From Bacillota bacterium (GTDB lineage: Bacteria; Bacillota_C; Negativicutes; Sporomusales; Sporomusaceae), in NCBI GenBank assembly GCA_023441125.1, contig JAEZQV010000430.1, positions 1-15,315 of the forward strand: a DNA stretch of 15,315 nucleotides, in the 5' to 3' direction. The translations under genes and the position numbers were made by a program. Shown piece after piece: positions 1 to 5,728 of this stretch; positions within the stretch are counted from its first letter, which is position 1, and each line of letters starts with the position of its first letter. The notes beneath the pieces were generated by a model, which did not search any database, was not told where the DNA came from, and worked only from the letters and a program-made list of their open reading frames with translations.

Positions 1-529
1 TATTCCTGCCTGCAATATATTGTACTTCGGCAGCATCAAGATCCCGGGTCCCCAATAAAATAATTTGGGAAGGCAGCAGTGTCGAAAATACTTGCTGTAA
101 AATTCCCGGGTCCCCTTCACCCAGCAGCGTTCTGAGCGGCATGCCGTGAAACGCTTTACTCATGGAGGATTCCGGGGTATTGAGATCGCCATGGGCGTCA
201 AGCCACAGCAGGGTAATATTCCCCTGTGCTTTGCTGTTTAAATAAGAGACGGGGGCAAGGGCAACGTCACAGCCGCCGCCAACAGTAAAAATAGTTGCGG
301 GCTCAGCCTGCAGGATCAGTTGCTTGCACTCCGCCAGCTGAGTCATTATCGACTTGTAGCCGATAATATCATTTTCTAGACTGCAAGCCTCTTCCAGGCT
401 TACGGTAACGTCGCAGACCGTGGTTTGGCCCAGGTACTGTTTTTTGATGGCAACAGCGCCGTCGTAGGTGGCTTTAACCTGACCGCCGCCTTGCCATTGC
501 GGGAAGAAAATATTCAAGTGTTTTTTCAT
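1..529 (-). CDS. Arginase/agmatinase (ureohydrolase)-family protein, C-terminus cut by window edge
   Basis: The first 176 codons read from an ATG at 529, with an AAGGAAG ribosome site about 7 nt upstream; the gene runs off the left edge. Ureohydrolases hydrolyse guanidino or formimino groups (arginine, agmatine, formiminoglutamate) with a two-manganese centre. The segment WLDAHGDLNTP (residues 109-119) carries the family's metal-binding DAHxD motif (D111, H113, D115), and FHGMPLR (127-133) also fits the family. The upstream motif, usually GGDH with its His a metal ligand, reads GGGCD (84-88), so a Cys stands where the His is expected, as in some divergent arginase-like proteins. The third motif (SxDxDxxDP) would lie beyond the window. 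The substrate is unknown; a RocR/RocD pair about 5 kb away makes arginine plausible but is weak evidence. Confidence 0.82.
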   Translation of the reverse strand, partial: MKKHLNIFFPQWQGGGQVKATYDGAVAIKKQYLGQTTVCDVTVSLEEACSLENDIIGYKSIMTQLAECKQLILQAEPATIFTVGGGCDVALAPVSYLNSKAQGNITLLWLDAHGDLNTPESSMSKAFHGMPLRTLLGEGDPGILQQVFSTLLPSQIILLGTRDLDAAEVQYIAGRN

Positions 530-555
530 GAGTCTGCTTCCTTTTGCTAAAAATA

Positions 556-568
556 TAGACTTAGTCTA
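556..568. promoter_or_regulatory. Dyad upstream of the arginase-like gene (possible operator)
   Basis: TAGACTTAGTCTA is a perfect palindrome around one central base, and overlaps a second one, CTTAG-T-CTAAG. It lies 27-39 nt upstream of the arginase-like start codon. On the minus strand it is next to a TATATT hexamer (552-557) that could be a -10 box, so a bound repressor would block the promoter. No good -35 box was found and the cognate regulator is unknown. Confidence 0.35.
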
Positions 569-580
569 AGAATTCCGGAA

Positions 581-627
581 AAAAAGCACAAACTCCTGCC
601 AAATCACAAGGATATAAGCAGGAGTTT
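581..627 (-). terminator. Rho-independent terminator of the ECF S-component gene
   Basis: Arms AAACTCCTGC (590-599) and GCAGGAGTTT (618-627) form a 10-bp stem with an 18-nt loop. Read on the minus strand, the stem is followed by GTGC and a run of T residues (about 579-585). It sits about 20 nt after the stop codon of the minus-strand gene at 647-1165. The plus-strand side also ends TTTCTTTT, so some bidirectional activity is possible. Confidence 0.65.
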
Positions 628-646
628 CTTTTAAAGAGAGTATTGC

Positions 647-1165
647 CTAGAATTTAAAACCATGCACATGCTTTCTCAGCTTGGGCAGGACAAGCAGCAC
701 AATAACGGCCGCCACGCCAATCTGAACGAGATTACCGGGAATGGACGTCATCGGGGCCAGCCAGTTGCCGTAGATAATCCCTTCGGCGCCATAATAACCG
801 ACCACCTTAATGAGACAGGCCGCCGCCATGGCCAGGACATATGCCGTCATGCTCTGGTTCTTTTCGCAGATAGCGCCGACTGTATACCCGATGAAACCGA
901 CAATCACCAAAGTAAACGGAGCCCATAAAAACCAACCGCCCACCACATCAAACAGAGCCATGCCGATTCCGCCCGCCAAGGCGCCAAACCTGCGTCCGTA
1001 AAGAATAGCGATAATAAAGAGGGGTACATTCCCCAAATGGACCAAACCGCCATTGGCGGCAATGGGAAGACGAATGTTTACAAATACTGTACAAATAAAA
1101 ACGAGGGCAATGCCCAATGCTGCATAGACCAGTTGTTTGGTGCGACTTAAAGATTGCTGTTCCAT
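647..1165 (-). CDS. ECF transporter substrate-binding (S) component, DUF1393/PF07155-like
   Basis: This is a 172-residue, very hydrophobic protein with five or six predicted membrane segments (roughly residues 12-30, 44-62, 64-80, 82-100, 108-128 and 145-162) and a basic C-terminus. The early segment with a Gly-rich LPIAANGGLVHLGN stretch, then YGRRFGALAGGIGMALFD, resembles S components of energy-coupling-factor vitamin transporters, which bind a vitamin or precursor and dock to a shared EcfAAT module. No ATPase or T-component gene is beside it, which fits the group II arrangement with a shared module elsewhere. The start ATG follows AGGAGAAG at good spacing. The substrate cannot be read from the sequence; no TPP, FMN or cobalamin riboswitch was recognised in the leader. 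It has its own promoter and terminator. Confidence 0.8.
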   Translation of the reverse strand: MEQQSLSRTKQLVYAALGIALVFICTVFVNIRLPIAANGGLVHLGNVPLFIIAILYGRRFGALAGGIGMALFDVVGGWFLWAPFTLVIVGFIGYTVGAICEKNQSMTAYVLAMAAACLIKVVGYYGAEGIIYGNWLAPMTSIPGNLVQIGVAAVIVLLVLPKLRKHVHGFKF

Positions 1166-1236
1166 ACCACTTCTCCTACCTTTGCTACTGCTAAATATTG
1201 ATTGTACGAATTAACGGGGGTGTGGCTCATTTTTTT

Positions 1237-1265
1237 AAGATATCACAGGAATTATCCTGATGCAA
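1237..1265 (-). promoter_or_regulatory. Sigma-A-type promoter of the ECF S-component gene with a dyad in its spacer
   Basis: Read on the minus strand, TTGCAT (1260-1265) and TATCTT (1237-1242) are separated by exactly 17 bp. The spacer contains an inverted repeat, CAGGA-TAAT-TCCTG (1246-1259). A protein bound there would compete with RNA polymerase, so this may be a promoter with a built-in operator. The leader to the start codon would be about 65 nt. Confidence 0.5.
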
Positions 1266-1308
1266 GCTTTCTCTGCAAATAACAACCGCAAATGAGATCA
1301 CCCACCAA

Positions 1309-1337
1309 GGAAACAAAAGAACCGTCCCCCCGTTTCC
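1309..1337. repeat. REP-like 29-nt element, copy 1
   Basis: The element starts GGAAAC, ends GTTTCC and has the core AAAAGAACCGTCCCCCC, giving complementary 6-nt ends. Two further copies occur at 8725-8753 and 8803-8831, all in the same orientation and all 29 nt long. A second GTTTCC at 1342-1347 offers an alternative right arm. It lies in the gap between the methyltransferase stop codon and the ECF gene. From memory, GGGGACGGTTC-type repeats are common in clostridial genomes and resemble REP elements mobilised by Y1 (RAYT) transposases; no such transposase is in this window. Confidence 0.7.
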
Positions 1338-1355
1338 CCTCGTTTCCTCTGGAAA

Positions 1356-2432
1356 TTATTGCGTTCGTCTTAGCATGGCCAATTTATCCTGGGTGACAGG
1401 ATAACCGATTTCTCTGACCGTGTCCATCATGGCATGAATGTTGGCAAACGGCACCTCGGTCGGCAAACTGCAGCCGGAGGACACGATATACCCCTTGGGC
1501 GAGTCAAAAGTCTTCTCCACACAGTCGATTACCGCCTGCCTTACATCCCCGGCCGAGCCTTGCAGCATTACGGCCGACGGGTCCACATTCCCGGTCAGCC
1601 GGACTCTGCCGCCGACCTGCTCTTTGGCCGCAGCCATATCAATCACATTATCCAGGCTAAGACAGGCCGCACCGGTGTCCGCCATGTCCTGCCAGATCTT
1701 GTTGGTTTTGCCGCAGATATGTAAAGTAGCGGATTTCCCCCGGGAATTTATATAACCGATCAGGCGCTTCAGATACGGAAAGGCGAATTCCCGGAATGCC
1801 CTGGGACTGATGAGCGTGGAAGAGGCCACAGGATCGCTCAGCGTTACGCCGCAGCCGGTGTCCAGAATCGCTTCCGCCCACCGGATATTCGCTGCCAGGG
1901 CCACTTCACAGAGCTTATGCGCGGCTTGCGGATCACGCAGCATCAATTTGGTTAATGGTTCGGTGCCGATAAGAAAGGATGCGGTCGTAAACGGGCAGGT
2001 AATCGACCCGACTACGCCTACTTCCCGGCCAACTTCGGCTAAGGCGATTTTCATGGCCTTGAGAAATTCGGGAAGCTGCCCGTCTTTATACGGATCAGGG
2101 GGCTGCAGCCTGTCCAACTCAGCAATATCCTGAATCACCGGGCTGTCCAAATGCGCGGTTTCATCAAGCGGATACACCACCTTGGCTCCCATCGCCTCGG
2201 CTTGCACATACAGGTCGGTAAAAATCCGTACAACATCATATTGGAATAATCGGTACGCTTCGATCTGAGCTTCAGCAATTAAAGCCCCGTTATTCCTAAA
2301 CCGGGAGATTTTTGCCCCAATTACCCTGGCCGCACCGTTGCCCACAGATGGAATGCAAGGCAGCCGGTCCACAGCTTCCTTCTTATTATAAGCAGCTATC
2401 CGTTCGAGCGGCGTCATCTGGTCTTTACGCAT
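1356..2432 (-). CDS. MtaA/CmuA-like corrinoid methyltransferase (uroporphyrinogen decarboxylase fold)
   Basis: This 358-residue protein has the UroD/MtaA TIM-barrel signature. Such methyltransferases move a methyl group between a corrinoid protein and a thiol or other acceptor through a zinc-activated thiolate. The zinc-ligand pattern H-x-C...C is visible as H238 and C240 in TLHICGKTN and C321 in SSGCSLPTEVP, which argues against a true HemE decarboxylase. The ATG at 2432 is preferred over an in-frame TTG one codon earlier because GAGGTGA lies at suitable spacing. The gene follows a corrinoid-protein gene by about 50 nt, last in a three-gene operon, so that protein is the likely partner. The methyl acceptor or donor (coenzyme M-like thiol, tetrahydrofolate, or a small methylated substrate) cannot be told from the sequence. 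Confidence 0.88.
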   Translation of the reverse strand: MRKDQMTPLERIAAYNKKEAVDRLPCIPSVGNGAARVIGAKISRFRNNGALIAEAQIEAYRLFQYDVVRIFTDLYVQAEAMGAKVVYPLDETAHLDSPVIQDIAELDRLQPPDPYKDGQLPEFLKAMKIALAEVGREVGVVGSITCPFTTASFLIGTEPLTKLMLRDPQAAHKLCEVALAANIRWAEAILDTGCGVTLSDPVASSTLISPRAFREFAFPYLKRLIGYINSRGKSATLHICGKTNKIWQDMADTGAACLSLDNVIDMAAAKEQVGGRVRLTGNVDPSAVMLQGSAGDVRQAVIDCVEKTFDSPKGYIVSSGCSLPTEVPFANIHAMMDTVREIGYPVTQDKLAMLRRTQ

Positions 2433-2484
2433 CAAGACTCACCTCATCACTGCGCTTATCAACTAAACGCTTCCTTTCTTATTC

Positions 2485-3147
2485 TTAAATCAGTTCTGCG
2501 GCTAGGCGGACTGCGTCGGTGGCATTGGCCGCATAGGCATCCGCACCAATCTTTTTGGCAAAGCCAGGTGACACCGGTCCGCCACCGACGATGACCTTGA
2601 GGCTTTTCCTTAGGCCGTCAGCCTCCAGCAATTTGATAATCTCCCCCATTTTATCCATGGTGGTGCTCATAAGGGTAGCCGCCGCGATCATCTGCGCCTG
2701 CTCCTTTTTGGCGGCAGCAACAAATTTCGGCGGCGGAACATCCCTGCCCAGGTCAATCAGCTGATACCCGGCAGTTTCGAGCATCATTTTTACAATGTTC
2801 TTGCCAATATCATGCGTATCGCCTTCGACAACGCCAATGACAATTTTGCCTTTTTCTTCGCCGCTGGATTGCAAATGCGGCTTTAGCACGTGTAAGCCGG
2901 CATACATGGCATCCGCACACAAAAGCAACTCGGGAATAAAATATTCCTCTTCTTCGTAAAGAACCCCGGCCCTGGCCATGCCGTGCGAAAGTCCCTGTTC
3001 GATTGCCGCAAAGGCGTCAATATTTTGTCTGACTACTTCGGCGGCAAGGGCTGCTGCTTTCTCTTCAGCCATCTCCACAACAGCATCTGATAGCTGTTGA
3101 AAATACTCTTTGGGTTCCAAGCCTGTCATCCCCTCCCCATGCTGCAT
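2485..3147 (-). CDS. Cobalamin-binding corrinoid methyl-carrier protein (MtaC/MtbC-like)
   Basis: The 220-residue protein has the usual two-part build of corrinoid methyl carriers: a helical cap at about 15-95 and a Rossmann-like B12 domain at about 98-220. The B12 signature is DTHDIG at 110-115; H112 would be the lower axial cobalt ligand. GGGPVSPGFAKKIGADAY (188-205) fits the later part of the B12-binding fold. It would shuttle a methyl group between a substrate and the UroD-fold methyltransferase encoded just downstream. The start is uncertain: a stop codon directly precedes the ATG at 3147, whose nearest GGAG is about 14 nt away, while an ATG at 3129 has GGGGAGGGG almost touching it. Either choice leaves both domains intact. 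Confidence 0.93.
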   Translation of the reverse strand: MQHGEGMTGLEPKEYFQQLSDAVVEMAEEKAAALAAEVVRQNIDAFAAIEQGLSHGMARAGVLYEEEEYFIPELLLCADAMYAGLHVLKPHLQSSGEEKGKIVIGVVEGDTHDIGKNIVKMMLETAGYQLIDLGRDVPPPKFVAAAKKEQAQMIAAATLMSTTMDKMGEIIKLLEADGLRKSLKVIVGGGPVSPGFAKKIGADAYAANATDAVRLAAELI

Positions 3148-3194
3148 TTAGGTACATTCTACTCCATAGATAAGTTATATTACAATACAATATT

Positions 3195-3905
3195 TTATTT
3201 ATTATGTGATTGACTGCCCCAGGGGCACACTTTAATACAGACGCCGCAAATATAAGCCTCGCGTCCCTGGCGTTGGGCGATTACCCGCAGCCGGTCAACA
3301 CATTTCGGTACATCGAGGGCCTCCTCCCTGGCGTTTGGACCTTCTGTCCATACGCTGCCGTGGATGGCTCCCGCCGGGCAGGCCTCCCGACACTTGGTGC
3401 ATCCGCCGCAGCGGTTGGCGGCTACCGGGTCCGGCATCAGGGGCGCGTCGGTTAACAGACAGGCCAGGCGAACACGCGGGCCATACTGCGGGGTTACCAG
3501 GAGCGAACTCTTGCCCTGCCAGCCCAGGCCGGCCGCTTTGGCCACGGCTTTCGCCGATATATGCCCCAGCCAGATCTTCCGATCCAGGGTTTGCGCCGCC
3601 GGTATGGCCAGGGCTTTATAGCCTCTGGTCAGAAATTTGCTCTGCAGCCGCAGGTTAATCTGGTCCAGCAACTGATTGACTGCCGCATACTGATGAGCAT
3701 ACAGCGCAGTCGGCTCATCCGCCATCTGCCGGAAAATCTCCGGTGACAACTGAAAGGCGATTACCACCGCCGTGCTAAACGAACTGAGTAAATCAGCGGG
3801 AATAGTCTCTATGCCCCTGATTCTGGCCAGGTCGGCGATCCCCACCAGATCCGCACCGGCTGCCAGGGCAAAACCTTTTATTTCATCTGTAAGATTGTTT
3901 GCCAT
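3195..3905 (-). CDS. Short QueG-like double [4Fe-4S] protein, possible corrinoid activase/reductase
   Basis: This 236-residue protein resembles the catalytic and ferredoxin part of epoxyqueuosine reductase (QueG) but lacks the C-terminal HEAT-like extension of the roughly 350-380-residue enzyme. A GLGWQGKSSLLVTPQYG segment (126-142) is typical of this family. Two cluster motifs are visible: C166-x2-C169-x2-C172-x3-C176-P and C202...C220-x2-C223-x3-C227-P. The ATG at 3905 has GGGGGCG upstream; a TTG 12 codons earlier is less likely. It is first in the operon with the corrinoid protein and methyltransferase, and such low-potential Fe-S proteins could reduce inactive Co(II) corrinoid back to Co(I). 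That role is inference; it lacks the C-terminal domain build of the known activase RamA. A queuosine role is less likely given the length and context. Confidence 0.8.
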   Translation of the reverse strand: MANNLTDEIKGFALAAGADLVGIADLARIRGIETIPADLLSSFSTAVVIAFQLSPEIFRQMADEPTALYAHQYAAVNQLLDQINLRLQSKFLTRGYKALAIPAAQTLDRKIWLGHISAKAVAKAAGLGWQGKSSLLVTPQYGPRVRLACLLTDAPLMPDPVAANRCGGCTKCREACPAGAIHGSVWTEGPNAREEALDVPKCVDRLRVIAQRQGREAYICGVCIKVCPWGSQSHNK

Positions 3906-3987
3906 TTTATCGCCCCCGTAGCATATTGCTGGAATCAGCAACAGTCATCCATGTTGGTTCCGTTTCAAAAACAAACCGGTTCTTCCT

Positions 3988-4052
3988 TATGCCGGCGTAG
4001 TAAACTAGCCTGCAGCAAGCCGGCATAGCTAAACTATTGATTAACTATCAAT
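3988..4052. promoter_or_regulatory. Dyad-rich region upstream of the methyl-transfer operon
   Basis: Two symmetric elements lie close together. TATGCCGGC (3988-3996) pairs with GCCGGCATA (4019-4027), and ATTGAT (4036-4041) pairs with ATCAAT (4047-4052). The right part of the first dyad also gives direct repeats, CCGGCGTAGTAAACTA and CCGGCATAGCTAAACTA. On the minus strand, TTGATA (4047-4052) could be a -35 box for the operon starting at 3905, with TATGCC (4023-4028) 18 bp away as a weak -10 box. Operator function is inferred; the rest of 3906-4100 shows no gene. Confidence 0.4.
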
Positions 4053-4100
4053 TGATTCTATCCCGGCGAGCCTTTTCCTTTACATTCTTGCCGTAAAATA

Positions 4101-4125
4101 AAAAAAGGAGGTAGTTGCTACCTCC
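4101..4125 (-). terminator. Rho-independent terminator of the DUF1657 gene
   Basis: GGAGGTAG (4107-4114) and CTACCTCC (4118-4125) form a perfect 8-bp stem with a 3-nt loop. On the minus strand the stem is followed by a run of T residues (4101-4106 and beyond). It sits 11 nt past the stop codon of the DUF1657 gene. Confidence 0.85.
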
Positions 4126-4136
4126 CTTTTCCCTGT

Positions 4137-4343
4137 TTATTGCTGCTGACTATTCAGCTTATTTTCGGCTGTGGAACTTAAGCGGCTATTAATCTGGGCA
4201 ACATGCCGCTCCATGTCCTGGGACATTTGCTGGTACATGGTTTTCGCGCTTTGGTCATCCGTGGATGCGGCAAAGGTAGCGTAGGTACCCTTGGCTGATT
4301 CAGCAGCAGCCAGCGCCTTCTCTAGATCTTTCTTGACAGTCAT
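4137..4343 (-). CDS. DUF1657 domain protein, small and sporulation-associated
   Basis: The 68-residue protein is soluble, helical and rich in Ala, Gln and Ser. It matches my memory of DUF1657 proteins, which open MTV and contain a conserved stretch like the SAKTMYQQMSQDM seen at residues 33-45. These proteins are common in spore-forming Firmicutes and often sit with spoVA-type genes; their biochemical function is not known. Here it is alone, with its own GGAGGT ribosome site 7 nt before the ATG and its own terminator. The C-terminus is Gln/Asn-rich. On the minus strand, upstream sequence near 4385-4410 has a loose resemblance to a forespore (sigma-G) promoter, too weak to annotate. Confidence 0.78.
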   Translation of the reverse strand: MTVKKDLEKALAAAESAKGTYATFAASTDDQSAKTMYQQMSQDMERHVAQINSRLSSTAENKLNSQQQ

Positions 4344-4440
4344 GCTTCAACCTCCAGTCACTAGTTTAATGGACCCTTCCCTATTGTTGTACAGACTATA
4401 CCGGAATATGAGTGGAATAATTTGTCATTTAAGTACTGAG

Positions 4441-4474
4441 CTGCCAGGCAGTAGGCTGGTAACATTTGTATAAT
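4441..4474 (+). promoter_or_regulatory. Probable promoter of the activase gene
   Basis: A perfect TATAAT lies at 4469-4474, 52 nt before the start codon. No good -35 box is at 16-18 bp, but a palindrome, CTGCC-A-GGCAG (4441-4451), sits where an activator or repressor could act. The rest of the divergent gap 4344-4525 shows no gene. Confidence 0.4.
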
Positions 4475-4525
4475 TATTCCCGGCTAAGGCATACTGAAAA
4501 TACAGCAGCAGACAAGGAGGTTGTT

Positions 4526-5488
4526 ATGCACGTTTTTTTAGGTATCGACGTAGGTTCGGTAAGTACCAACGTCGTGCTTCTCGATGAATTAGGCAAGGTA
4601 CTTGATACGTTATATATTCGTACCCAGGGAAAGCCAATAACTGCCGTACAAACCGGCTTGCGGCAAATCAAAGACAGAAACCCGGCCATAACCGTATGCG
4701 GGGCGGGAACTACCGGCAGCGGCCGCCACCTGGCCGGGGTAGTTGTCGGGGCGGATATCGTCAAAAATGAAATCACGGCCCATGCCGTTGCCGCAATGCA
4801 TACCGTGCCTGACGCACAGACCGTCCTCGAAATCGGCGGCCAGGACTCGAAGATTATCCTGATCCGGAACGGAGTAGTCACGGATTTTGCCATGAATACC
4901 GTTTGCGCCGCCGGCACCGGATCGTTTCTGGATCAGCAAGCCGCCCGGCTTAATATTCCTATCCAGGACTTCGGCGCTATTGCGCTTACGTCAGCAACGC
5001 CGGTGCGGATTGCCGGCCGTTGCGCCGTCTTTGCCGAATCCGATATGATTCATAAGCAGCAAACCGGGCATCAGATTGCTGACATCCTTAATGGTCTGTG
5101 TCATGCTTTGGTAAGGAATTATCTCAGTAATGTCGGTAAAGGCAAACCACTGCTGGGACCGGTTCTGTTTCAAGGCGGCGTAGCCGCCAACCAAGGTATG
5201 CAAAGAGCCTTTGAGCAAGCACTGGGCTTTCCGGTTGTGATTCCGCCTCATTATAATGTTATGGGCGCTATCGGCGCCGCCATACTGGCCAGGGAACATA
5301 TCAGCCAGAGTCAGCAAACTGCTTTTCGCGGCTTTGACATTATCGATTTCGACTATGCCCCGCGCAGTTTTGAGTGCAGCGGTTGCGGCAACCAGTGTGA
5401 AGTCGTTGAGATCATGATGAATGGCCGGATCATGGCGCGCTGGGGGGATCAGTGCGGCAAATGGAGCAACAGCGTTACGATTGCCTGA
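4526..5488 (+). CDS. Acyl-CoA dehydratase activase (HgdC/BcrA/BadF-type ATPase)
   Basis: The 320-residue ASKHA-fold ATPase would couple ATP hydrolysis to delivery of a very low-potential electron to a partner enzyme, classically a 2-hydroxyacyl-CoA dehydratase. The phosphate-1 motif GIDVGSVSTN (6-15), GAGTTGSGR (59-67), LEIGGQDSK (101-109) and NTVCAAGTGSF (124-134) are all present. The two cysteines that hold the dimer-bridging [4Fe-4S] cluster are C127 and C166 (GRCAVFAESDM). The C-terminus carries extra cysteines, C284-x2-C287-x3-C291 and C310, beyond the minimal HgdC. The ATG at 4526 follows AAGGAGG; a TTG 20 codons earlier has no such support. No dehydratase subunit genes are adjacent, so the partner is unknown. 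Confidence 0.88.
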   Translation: MHVFLGIDVGSVSTNVVLLDELGKVLDTLYIRTQGKPITAVQTGLRQIKDRNPAITVCGAGTTGSGRHLAGVVVGADIVKNEITAHAVAAMHTVPDAQTVLEIGGQDSKIILIRNGVVTDFAMNTVCAAGTGSFLDQQAARLNIPIQDFGAIALTSATPVRIAGRCAVFAESDMIHKQQTGHQIADILNGLCHALVRNYLSNVGKGKPLLGPVLFQGGVAANQGMQRAFEQALGFPVVIPPHYNVMGAIGAAILAREHISQSQQTAFRGFDIIDFDYAPRSFECSGCGNQCEVVEIMMNGRIMARWGDQCGKWSNSVTIA

Positions 5489-5566
5489 GGCGTCTTCAAT
5501 GACAGTTTTTTTGCCGCGGCCGATAGACAACCAAAGCAATTCCCCTATTTTTGTCCTGTTGCCGGC

Positions 5567-5600
5567 AAGTCCGCTTCTGTGTACGGAGCGGACTTTTGCT
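5567..5600 (+). terminator. Rho-independent terminator after the activase gene
   Basis: AAGTCCGCT (5567-5575) pairs with AGCGGACTT (5587-5595) to give a 9-bp stem with an 11-nt loop, followed by TTTGCTTTA. It lies 79 nt downstream of the activase stop codon and separates that gene from the sigma-54 regulator. Confidence 0.7.
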
Positions 5601-5621
5601 TTATAGCAACGCCCAAAAGGC

Positions 5622-5648
5622 TTGACATCTTACCTGATTGTCTATACG
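5622..5648 (+). promoter_or_regulatory. Possible sigma-A promoter of the RocR-like gene
   Basis: A perfect TTGACA (5622-5627) is followed after 15 bp by TATACG (5643-5648). The spacing is short, so confidence is moderate. It lies just past the activase terminator and about 80 nt before the regulator's start codon. Confidence 0.42.
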
Positions 5649-5728
5649 CTTTTTGTAAAGGCCAAGAGAAATTCGCCGCCATTCGCTGCATTCATTTACA
5701 CAACTGTATACCGGAGGAGGTAAGGGAT

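Noticed and set aside
1166..1236. Possible vitamin riboswitch in the ECF gene leader
   Set aside because: The leader is only about 65 nt and shows no TPP, FMN, cobalamin or preQ1 core motifs that I could recognise.
1356..2432. Annotation as uroporphyrinogen decarboxylase (HemE)
   Set aside because: The H-x-C...C zinc motif and the neighbouring corrinoid protein point to an MtaA/CmuA-type methyltransferase.
3195..3905. Annotation as a true epoxyqueuosine reductase (QueG)
   Set aside because: The protein is about 120-140 residues shorter than usual and sits in a methyl-transfer operon; only the core and the two Fe-S motifs match.
5579..5728. 50-codon upstream extension of the sigma-54 regulator
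   Set aside because: It begins with a TTG inside the preceding terminator hairpin and lacks a ribosome site; the GTG at 5729 has a strong one.
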